Source of the DNA: Platycnemis pennipes | Lineage: Eukaryota; Arthropoda; Insecta; Odonata; Platycnemididae | NCBI GenBank assembly: GCA_933228895.1 | Contig: OW121852.1 | Span: 129,885,544 to 129,949,543 of the forward strand | Direction: 5' to 3' | DNA length: 64,000 nt | Part shown: one piece after another, positions 9,766 to 21,700 of the stretch | How positions within the stretch are numbered: the stretch's first letter is position 1 | How the letters are laid out: each line of letters opens with the position of its first letter | Translations under genes and position numbers: made by a program | The notes under the pieces: generated by a model | What the model saw: the letters and a program-made list of their open reading frames with translations, nothing else | Database searches by the model: none | What the model was told of the DNA's origin: nothing

Positions 9766-12700
9766 GTGGGTCTGGCCTCCTCTTCAACAAATGATCAATC
9801 TACATCTAAATAATACCCTGCAATCCACCATAAAGGCGTGTGGCAGGGGGTAAATTCTTACTAAACATGCACTACACATCATGCATTAAAAGGGATTACT
9901 ATTTACATACTATTCTAAACTTCACTATTTAAAAAAAGATGAAAATAGCAAAGCAAACATGCAAAAACGTGCTGTTATTTGGGTTAGTTTTAAGTGCAAA
10001 TGTACTTAAATGTTTATCTACAGGTACAAATGTTATCCATTGCTGCACTCGTATTGGATATATAGACCGATATTCATATCCCTAATTGTACGAGGAAAAA
10101 ACTACATTTTGAATCTGTCAGTTCGGCAATCAACTTCTCTAATTTTGTGAATATGGTCCAGTCTACCGTAGTAAGTTGGTGTTCGCAAAATATTTTTAAT
10201 ATCGTCACTGAAAATATATTATCTTGTAATTTAATAAGGAGATTAAGTCTAAATTTCAAACTGCGTACTGACAATGATTCCCAATTTAATTCATTTAATA
10301 GACTGGCTACGCTAATAAGGTTTTCGTACCGTCCCTTCACAAATCTATCCGATCTTCGCTGCACGTTCAAGTTTATTATGTAGACCAATTTCGTACGGAT
10401 CCCATTCACTGGCAGCATATTACAAATGAGGTCTAACAAAGGAAAAGTAGCTGATTTCTCGTGCATGATCGTCACATTTACCCAGCATTCTTTTGATGAA
10501 TCCCAGTTTACGATTCGCTTGATTTCAGTGTGTGTTTTCCCCAGGAAAGATCATGTGTCAGTCATGATTTGTGCAAATGTTTGGCCACTATATAACCAAA
10601 TCATTTTTGGAGGCCAAATTCGAAACTCAAGGTGTGACAGGCGGGATAGCTGGGGAAATCGATTAAAGCCAACAAAAAGCCTTTTTTTCCAATGTATTGT
10701 TGGAAGTGCAAATACGTTTCTCTGCATAGTACAGATTTGAGCGTACACCAATGATTTAATCTTGAGGCTATTGATTCGCTCTTCTTGTAGAACGTATTCA
10801 ATTAATACAACGCATATAATGTGCGCACGACTAAGGATAATCGCCTCGCCTCCTGGTGCTTCAGTGAATCTTTTGGTGTGATTACATACGAAACTTCTGT
10901 GAACGCATCAACTATTTTTCTATCCAAGAGCAAAAATTTGGCGGAAAATATGGCCCGCCATATTGTCCTATTAACGTAGCATATACACCTGTAGATCAAT
11001 TACAATTATGAAATGTCGAATTCTGAGGTTTGTTTTGTGAAACGTTGCCACATTTTATGCCGTTAAGCAACTAAAAAAGATTCTGCAGCCTCTTCATTTT
11101 GGATACTTTCACCGAAAACTGAATGGGGGCGTTTACTCGGAATCGAAATCGCAATTTTGTGCACGAAATCGTTAGATGGAAACGAAAAACAAATTTTAGA
11201 GAAAAAATTAATCTTCTAACCACAAATATTCACTAATAAATCAAAAATTTAAATAAGCAAAAGGTGACGCCCACCGAAAAAGCTGCTGTGATAACATTGG
11301 CGTCATTTTCCTCCCGCCCTTGACTGCTTTTAGGGGAAGGGCAATAAGTCTGCTCGCACAGATCCTGTCGCAATCGCTCCTATTGGCAGGGTCAGGTTTT
11401 TACCCCCCTTTGCGATAAGTTGAAGTAGCTTCGCGGGCTCAGTGGTGATTGGATGGATTCAATGACGTCAGAGGTTGCACCACGCCCACTTTTCCGAAAA
11501 GGTTAATAACATCAGTTTCTCGCCGCTTGTAACTCGAGAAATAATTGACGGGTTAAAAATCGGAAAAATACGGGTATTTTTATTTTACCAACTCTATCAG
11601 ATCCTGCAATAAAAAGTATGGTGAACGACCCCATTACTGTGTTTTTTGCACATTTTGTTCAACTTCGTGCCCTCGCATATTATCAAACGGTAAAATTACG
11701 AAAAATGATATAATGTTGCACATACACCAATATAAGGAGAGTAACCATGCAAATTTTCAACTTCCAGACTAAAAAAAAACTATTTTTGGAATTTTGGTAG
11801 ATTTTTTTCAATTTCAGCCCACTGTGCGATGGTCAGATGATGATTCCCAATTCAGTTATTTTTAAATACACGTGTTACTCTATTATAACATCAATTCATA
11901 AATCTCGCGGGTCTTTGCACCTGATCCTTAACCTTTGCCCGACTGATATAAGAGTCCCTCCGGCAGGTGGCGGTGGTGGTGGAGGCCTCTGGTGGCTGGA
12001 GCCCAGTGGTGGAGTCTTTCACTGGCGAGGAGTCGCTGGGAAAGTGGCGAGATTGTTGCAGGGACGCCGTCGCCTGCTGCGAGCGAATGGTCGCCAAGAA
12101 CGAGAGCACAGGTCAGTCGAATCCGCGCAAAGCCCCTTTGGGCCCTGCTGCGGAGGTCCGAGGCCTTGCCACCGTTTCTCTCCATATCTCCACATCTCAA
12201 CAGCTATGAGTCTATTGTTCTCTTTCTCTTCGGGTCCACATTTCAGCACTTGGACACGCCTCTTACCATATTAGACTTTTCATCATTCATTCATTTCTAC
12301 AAGTACATCTACACGATACCCTGCAAGGTGTGTGGCAGGGGGTGAACATCACCAAGCATGAACTGCCGACATGCAAACAAGCAACTATAGATTAAAGGTA
12401 GTTGTTTCAGGCTTAATTTGGTGGAATATCATAGCGAAAGAAAAAATGGCAATTTTCCACAAGAATAAAGATATTTAATTTGACCGGTTTCGGTGTACAA
12501 CACCATCTTCAGCTGAAAATTAAATCTCAAACATCTGTATATATACAATTTGCAGTGAGGGGAGGGAAAGGTTGAAAGGGGGGGGGTAGGTGGAGGGGAA
12601 GTATGGAGGGGTTGGAGGGAACAAGGATTGGGAATTGAGAAGGGGGTGAAAGGTGGTGGGTGTTGATGGGTAAAACCAAGCATGATGGCGACCTGGGGAT

Positions 12701-15700
12701 GGCCCAGGTCGTAAAGGGTCTCCGGGAAGTCCGTGTGCAGAGATCCTGTGAAGTCCACTTTGGAAGGGGTGAAGCGGTCCGGGCGTTGGCATCCCCCGGA
12801 GCGTCGGTTTCTTCGGGTTAAGGGGGATTAGATCCTTGGGGTTCCTGGTGTATTCTACCAAAGTAGTATGAGGGCGTGGGGGGGCAGGGGGAGGAATGGG
12901 GCGGCGGGGGTCCGGTGCTTAGGGTTGCGGCAGCCCTTCTGAAGAGTGTCCGACTCGTGGGAAGGTGATGGAGAGGAGGGGGGAGGGGGACGAAAGAAAT
13001 TGAACGTCATTGAGAAGATTTTGCTTCATGTTCCTACTTTGAATAATTTCCACTTGCTCCATGGCGTCCAATTTCTTTCCTTTTTCCAATGTGTGGAGCA
13101 CGTTGAATTTAAAGTCACTAAGGTGATTCGCATCCATGAGGTGCTTCGCGAATAACGAAGTTTCATTGCCAGAGACGTAGCACTTTTTGTGTTCACTGAT
13201 ACGGGTGGAGAAACTCCTCCCGGTCTGGCCGATGTATTTGGCTCCACAATCACACTTGAAGCAACTATAGGGTCTCATGCAACTATAATGTTAGTATATA
13301 TAGGAATTAAGGGATTAATACATGCATCATGCACTAGAGACTACTTTAAAATATTTCCCCTACCTACCCCATTGCTATGCTGCCTATTATGTTCTATTAC
13401 AGTACGGGGGAAAATACCATTTTGAATATATCAGTACGACAATCTATCTCTCTAATTTTGTTTAATTGGTCGAATCCAGCATAATACGCTAGTGTTTTTA
13501 ATATGTGCCTAACATCTTCAGTAAAGCTATCCGATTGAAATTTCTCTAATGAATGTAATCGGTACCTTATCCTACGCTCTGATAATGACTCCCACCCTAA
13601 TTCTTGTATTAATTCTGAAACACTACTCAACCTATCGTAACACCTTTTAACGAACCTAGCTGCTCTACACTCCACACTGCCTAGTTCTCTGATCAAACCT
13701 GATTCATTCGGATTCCATACACTGGCTGCATACTCGAGGTGGGGCCTAAATAGTGAAAAGTAACATTGCTCTTTTGCCTTCTCATCACATTTCCCAAGTA
13801 CTCTTCTTATATATCCTAGCTTTCTCTTCGCAAGGCCGCAAATTTCCCGGATGTGTCTTCCCCACGATGAATCTTTAGTGATTGTTACAACTAAATACCT
13901 AATGATTTCAACGCTCTCGATCTTCGTGTTACTAATTTTATAGAATCTCTCTATCGAATTATTCCTCCTCCAAAAATTGATAGCTACACACCTTAAGGTT
14001 AAGTAGTGACTGTCATTTTTCGCACCACTCTTTAATTTCATCTACATCTACATCTACATCTACATAATACCCTGCAAGCCACCACAAGGGTGTGTGGCAG
14101 GGGGTGATTGCTCACCAAACATGCACTACATATCATGCATAAAAAAGGAATAGTATTAATATAGTAGTCAGAACTACACTATTTAAAAAAGATAGAAATT
14201 GCAAATAAAACATGCAAAAACATTCTGTTAGTAGGGTTAGCTTTAAGTACTCATACCAACATGCAGCTACCAATGCTATTCATTGCTACTCTCCGATAGG
14301 ACATATTTACCGTTATTCGTATCTCTTATTGTGCGAGGGAAAAAGGACATTTTGAATCGGTCAGTTCGGCAATCAATTTCTCTAACTTTATGATTATGGT
14401 CCAGTCTGCCATAGTAAGTTGGGGTTCGTAAAATATTTTTAACATCATCACTGAAAATATTGCCTTGGAATTTGTGGAAGAGATTAAGTCTAAATTTCAA
14501 CCTGCGATCTGACAATGATTCCCATTTCAATTCATTTAATAGACTGGTTACGCTAATATAATTATCGTATCGTCCCTTTACAAATCTTGCCGATCTTCGC
14601 TGCACACGTTCAAGTTCATTACTTAGACCGATTTCGTAGGGATAAAAGATCGTTGCTAAGCAATTTCCTGTCTTCTTCTTTAGATATATCCCTATACACT
14701 ACCGTATCGTCTGCAAAAAGTCTAAGCTTACTACTAACTACGGTGCCCAAATCGTTTATGCATAAAAAAAATAAATGCGGACTTACTACGCTACCCTGGT
14801 GAACTTTTGACGTGACTTTGATTGTGTCCGACATGATACCATCTATGACAACCCTCTGCTCTCGCCCACTTAAGAATTATTTTACCAAGCCATTTACGTC
14901 TGTTCTCAAAGCATATTCCATTAATCGTCATCAGTCAGTAAAGGACTCTTTTGCCAGCAAGATTTCACTCCGATGCAACTCTAATCCACCTCATCCGACT
15001 TTCCACAAGATTGAGCTTTTGAGGTTTGAGATCAAGGCTTCATATAGTCTAGTCTGTGACCTCCTACTTTGAAATTTGACCAAGTGGGTCGTGTTTGAAA
15101 TCGTTGAGATTATCTCGAATAGGTAACCAAGGAGTCACGTGCTTTATGTACAAACGAATGGTTCAAAATTTCTGTGCGTTTAAGCCGCTGATCACAACAA
15201 CATTCATTGTTGAAATTTGTGTTTTATCTCATATGAAGGCTCTTAAGTCGAGACAGATGAGAAAAAATTAAAAGAAAAAATTAATGATATTTTAACGAGC
15301 GACACTAAATTTGAAAACCATTCATTTTTGTCCCACGTGACTCCTTAGTTACCTAATCGAGATAATTCCGACGGTATCAAACACACTCCCCCCAGACCCT
15401 TTTTATTATCAATAATATGTGGTCTACATTTCAACACATACATCTACACAATACCCTGCGAGCTACTACAAGGGTGTGTAGCAGGGGGTGAAGAACTACC
15501 ACAAGAATTTTATATGTATTTTCAATCAAGGAGAACTCTTACTACCATAAAGACGTGCAAGAAGACTACGCCGTTTGAACCCTAATTGCATGAAATCAAA
15601 AGTCACATTACTAACAACCCTGAGGAAAATAGTGAAAACATGCAGCCATCTGGCAATTCCTGGGGGGTGGAGGGGATTCAAAAGATAGAATCTCCCCCCC

Positions 15701-18700
15701 CCCCCCCCCATCAATCCGGTGTGTAAGTATATAAACAAGTGCAATTACTGTGCCAAGTGCGAAATTGGACAGACTGGACGGAACTTTTCAACTCGTGCGA
15801 ACGGAAACAGGAGGTTCGTAGGGAGAATGGTGACCCATCCTCCCACATGGCCAAGAACCTGTTAGGCACCGCTGCCATTTCACCGAGGACGTCATCCACA
15901 TAGAGAAGAATGGCCCCAAATTGGACGTGCGGGAAAAGTTTGAGATCCTTCAACAACTCGAAAACAGTTTGCTGAGTGAACAATTGTTCCCCGACCACTC
16001 CCCCCTCCTCACTATCCAGTTTCCTATAAAAAATAGCCCCCCCCTCCTCTACCTCTTTCCCCCCCGCTAGACCCAGTATATACCTGAGTCCCTGACTTAC
16101 CCAAGCATTGTAGTACCCGAGAATGGCATAACAACCGAAACGCGTCTTACGCAATTAATAACATTGGTAAAAGTACAAAAAACGTATTCAATACGTCATT
16201 TTCTACCTTCCAATACATCTACATCTACAAAATACTCTGCAAACCACCATAAAGGTGTGTGGCAGGTGGTTAATTCACACAAAAGATTCATTACATATCA
16301 TGGATAGAAAAGGATTAGTATAATATATTAGCCTAAACTTCACAATTTAAAAAAGGATGAAAATTGCACAGCAAGCATGCAAAAACACGCTGTTAGTTCG
16401 TTTATCTTAAAGCCCTCATACCAACATGCAACTACCTATGCTATTCATTGATACCCTTGAAGTTATGCTATTGGATATATTTATAGCTATTCATATCCCT
16501 AATTGTACGAGGAAAAAAGAACATTTTGAATCTGTCAGTTCGGCAATCAATTTCTCTAATTTTGTGATCATGCTTCAGTCTACCATAGTAAGTTGGGGTT
16601 CGCAAATTATATTCACAAATATTTTGCAGGCTCTTATCAGGATTTTTTTCAAAATACTTCATCAGTGAGCATATTATTTAGGGATATATTTAAAAGATTA
16701 AGTCTAAATTTCAACCTATGATCTGACAATGGTTCCCAATTTCATTCAAAACATCGCATCAAAGATCGTGAACGTCTTAATTTAGGTTTTTTTTGTATCC
16801 TTTAGTGGGTGTGACACCATGATATTTGTCAGTAATTCATTATAATTAAGTGATATTTATTATTATACTTTTAAATGATAATCTGTTCATGTGTTTTGAA
16901 TTATAACGAAATGTGTCATATGTGCCATAAGGTAACGTGTTATAAAGCGTCAAATTTGGAAATATTCAAATTGGTGGAGTGATTATTTTCACACCTTTAA
17001 CCATAGCTATTAAGACCTTCATTCAGAGCTCCACTTATGGTAGCTCCACCGAATTATGAAGCAGATGTCATTTTTGAGAAAATTTCAGGTTTCCATCATT
17101 TTTTGGTCCTTCAATCGATTGGCAATAAAATAATGAGGCCTTTCCAAAATATATGAGAAGAAAAAAGAAGTTCAAAATCAGCTATTTTATACGTGGTTAT
17201 ACTGCAGAGCATGGCTCTTGCAGTAAAATTTGCAGCTTAATAATGCAAAGACAAACTTCGTTTTGACGAAAAATTAATATAAGATGCGCAATTTTATGTA
17301 GAATTTAGCATTGTAAAAAAATTCTCGCCTTACCACACTTGTGTAATTGATATTAATAAATGATTCCCCGAAAAAGGCAGAAAAGCCATAGTTACATGAA
17401 AGTGCCGCTACAGTATGTTGTTATCATTGACAACGGTACTTGTGACGGAACGTGCTTAGAAGCTTATTTACTCACTTAATTTAGGATTTACCTTACCAAG
17501 GTACTTCTTATATTTTTATGTAATTTAAATATTTCATTGGTTATTGATATGGTGTATTAATACCAATGCTTCCAAATGGTAGCAGCGTCATTGTTGCGAA
17601 ACAATTTTCAAAAATACGAATCAAAATAAAATTCAACACAAAGAGCTTTATTTGCAAAGGAATAGTTTAAAACTAAGTAAGAAAATATTTAACCTGTTTT
17701 AGAATACGTATTAGCGGGGTTGAGCATGCATTCTCACTTTTTTTGGAATTATCAATCAGGTTTATTTCAATGCTTTGCGTACAAAACCCCTAAAAGCAAC
17801 AGGGTAATACATAATGACTCATATGAACTTTTACATAATTGTATATGTCAGCATTAGTTACAAAATATAACAATAAATTAAACATTTAAATAAGAAACCA
17901 GTTACCATTTTCAGGATAGCTAATTACATAACATAAGTGAACACTTTTTACTTTTAAATTAATTTATCGTTATGGTCCTGCTAAGCCACTCTAGGCTTAT
18001 CAGCAGATGCCATTTATACTTTATTAATAGAGTAGAGTAGAGAATTTATTAGTACTTATCTCTTACAAAATTAATTATGTGCTCATCAACCATTTCTTGG
18101 TCCTTCTCTTGACTTCACTTATGGATTCCATATTTTTTAAGTCATCACTCATTTTATTAAATACTTTTGGAACATGAACACTTAGTTGCCGACTGCCCCT
18201 ATGCGTATGATGTCATGGAATTTCATATTTGTTAACTTTTCTAAGTTTAGCGTTTTGATAGTACACTCTTTACTTTTTGTATTTATCAATGAAATAATTT
18301 GTAAATTAAACGTGGCAACAACACGTCAGTCATGTTCTGAACTCAAAACGAGTTAAAAGAGCTCGTAAAAAATAGAATGCAGCTACGACGCGCTATATAA
18401 TATCATACTCATACAATTATTGTGCATGCGTTATCACCCTATAGATGATTTTCCATATAGGTGTTTTTCTGGATCGGTATTAATTCATCAAATAACATAG
18501 CTCTTTTACTCGATGTTGAATCGCGGAGTCACCTCCTAAAATCGCATCGCTCTTTTCAGCAAGCGGTTGGTGCCCGCGAACGTGGGACGGTTGGCGATGC
18601 TGGGACGATGCTCCTCCCGATACCGTCCAGGAAGGGCCCTGCCCCGCCTTCATCCGCATCGGGACCAGACCGCCATCTTGTGCAAGTGAGTCCCATGCTC

Positions 18701-21700
18701 TTTATATCTAAGACATACCCTGCAAGCCACCTCGAGGGTGTGTGTGACAGTTTTCGGAACTATCCGGAACTATAGTACATAGCTATACTATAGTTCCGAA
18801 AAATGTGGTATCTACTAGAGTGTGATGATTGTAATGGTATTTATGTTGGACAAACAGGTCGTAAATTCACCATCTGAGCAAAAGAACACAATAAATATTC
18901 ATTAAATAATGACCCGAAATCCGGATTTGTAAAACATCTTATTGAGACTGGACAACATGGTAATTTTTCGCCCAAGATTTTACTTATAAATGACAAAGGG
19001 TTTAAACTGGATATTTTAGAGTATTTAGAAATTGTTAAGAGACAAGGTGTTCCTGATGTATTGGTTTTAAATGACTCTTCCGAATTTAAATGTTCTCCTT
19101 CTACCTCCGCGTTGCACCATGACCGTCCGCAGCCCCTTCCTCTTCACCTTGACCATCGATGATTAGCAATACCCTCCCCACCTATTCTCCCCCCCTCCCC
19201 CCCGGTCCCCATTCTCCCCCACTACCCAAAGCCACTACCCTACGTCAACTCCTTTTGACCCAACATTGCCGATTCAGTGGCTCTTCCCTCCCTCAACCAC
19301 TTCTCACCTAACCCCACACCCCCAGGAATTTTCTATATATGTGACTTGCACTCCCAGAAACTTCGGAGATTGTACCCCTGATGATGACGTGCTAGCATCG
19401 AAACCAGTTGGGTTAAAATAAAATAGTGGAATAAGTACAAAGTGAGTTATTTCTCCCATCATGCCGTCATTCCACAAAGTAGAGCCTGCAACAGCTGAAG
19501 TTTTATGTGAAAGCTCGTCGTAAAGTTTGTTCTTATGGACTGCCATGTTATTGAAGAAATTCTTATTTTTCTCTCCTGGAGTTGAAATAACATCAGTTAT
19601 GTGCATTATCAACGGTAATGCAAAAATATATCAACAAAATGGTAATTTGGGAAATTCTTTAAAAGCGCAAAATACCCCAGTGGCTATCTTTTAGTAAGTT
19701 AACAATCACAATCGGATGAATTCCAGCCAGCAGCTGTATATATATGGCCTCCCGACCAGCCATTATTGTCCGAAAGCGTTACTCTGTTGACGGGAAATAG
19801 ATCGTACAAATTAGGTGAATGATAGGAAAGGTATCTAATGTAGACAGCTGTTTCTGAATGAACGAGAAAAATGACTAATGAGTCATTCCATTTTAAATCG
19901 ACAAATTTTTCAGAAATATCGAGCTTCACCATCTCAGATTTCAACGGAAATTGGTGCATAGATACCTTCCTGAGCCATAACCCGTTCCGTTACAGCAGAA
20001 AAAAATTTTGCCCCAGGATTATAGGCAGACATGCATAGCGTTACCGCCTCACAAAACGTCTTTTTACGCTGTTTTTCTACAAGCTACAGCATACTGGTTT
20101 TACGTGATGCACACGTTAAAAAGGTGTCTTTAGAAATTTTATGAAGTGTTCTCGATAATAAAGTACTTTTAAATGGACTTTTCGAAAGAAAAAGTGCATT
20201 TAAGTCGCTGTAAATGTAACTTCCAAACTCAATTTTTTCACAAGTTTAGTCTAAAATTACACCAAGAAATAATGAAATAAATGGGCCCGTTCCTCTTACA
20301 TAAACACTCATACGTGGTCACTGTGTGAATATAGTAAGAAGTTTAAAATATTAGTATGAATCACTAAGAGAATATCACTTGAATTTGAGACATTTCGAAA
20401 AAAATGTTTTTTTTATGCCAAAAAAGTCCATGTGGGACAGGGAGTAAAAATTATAAGAGCGATGCTTTAAAAATATTAATGTTTTTCTAATAGGTACTGA
20501 AAGAATTGTTCTATGTTTTTTATGGGTTACGGAGATATGGTTGGTGAAAAATAGTGCTCAATTTCCACTGGCAATGGGCTTAAAGACACACGCATTCCAA
20601 CAATACTATTTTTAACCTTCATTTTACGATGTGGTATAGGGTTTAAAAATTGGATAATCATATACGTATATGGATATACGGGGTAAACCTCTAACAGGTT
20701 ACGGTTGCACGGCTAAAACTACGCCAGTCGTTTGCCAAGGAGCTCGCTTTCACCAGTATAAATACCATTCGATTTAAATTAAACCCATGTGTTGAAATAT
20801 TAGACAATTACATATTGGACACCTTCAGGACATGTGGATTATAACGCGACGGAGAACAAAATTCTACGACACCCCAATTAAGAAATGCTAACTTTTTATA
20901 AAATTGATCACAAATTTTCTTCTATTAAAATTGTGAACTGGAAACTTATAGAGTGTATGAAAAACATATGTATCTATCATTATTCAAACTTTGGTTGCAA
21001 TTGAACGCCTTATTATAGATTTACGAGACATCAAAGTCGGTGCTTCACTCGAACACTGTATAAAACCGGCACTTTTTACGTTACAACTGTTGTAAAATAT
21101 ATGAAAATGCATTTAAGAAACTCAAGTCTGCTATCTAATAACGCAGAATGAAATACGAAAAATTACGGTGTGATTAGTTTTTCTGTAGGCTTAGCTGTTA
21201 TTTTGTTGTCCGTGTTCAAACCCGAGTGCACACAATTTCTGCACCGATAGTAGGTGCAGCACTTGACGAGTCTAGGAGTGGATCTCGCTCCTTTTCCGTC
21301 CCCACTCGGTTGCAGCTGTTTCCTTTGTCCTGCTCACTTTTCTCTGCTTCTGCTTGGTCACTCCCTGATGGTCACTCCAGTCTTGTGGCTCGCCCGCAGT
21401 GTTCGCGCGCAAGTCGTGCTCGGCCCACGGCCTCTGGACACGCCAGGGAACGGCCGAGTGGACGGACTACACGCCCTGCGCGGCGGTGACCCCGATGCGC
21501 AGGAGGGTGTTGGTCTCCGTGTCGGCCTACGCATTGACCATCGCCGCCCTCATCCCAGCGCTGGTCGTGTTCTCCGCTTACAGGTGAGATGGGGCCGGTG
21601 GGCGAACCACTTCTTCGTAGATGGTAAAAATCATAACTGCATTCCTTCCCTTCGAGAAAGGAATGAATATGCCAAAAGAAGCTTATTAGAGTTATATTCA

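Noticed and set aside
11891..12345. Several overlapping frames on both strands around receptor exon 2
   Set aside because: Only the 11967-12111 frame joins in phase with exons 1 and 3 and carries the paired cysteines.
12520..12861. Pro-rich minus-strand frames in P2
   Set aside because: They come from the C-rich spacer of the Penelope 3' region, which also occurs without an open frame in other copies.
14042..14075. Short CATCTA repeats as a CRISPR or telomere-like array
   Set aside because: They are the variable-number 3' tails of LINEs, always adjacent to the LINE hairpin.
19304..19612. 102-codon minus-strand frame
   Set aside because: It overlaps the Penelope P4 3' end and has no family resemblance.
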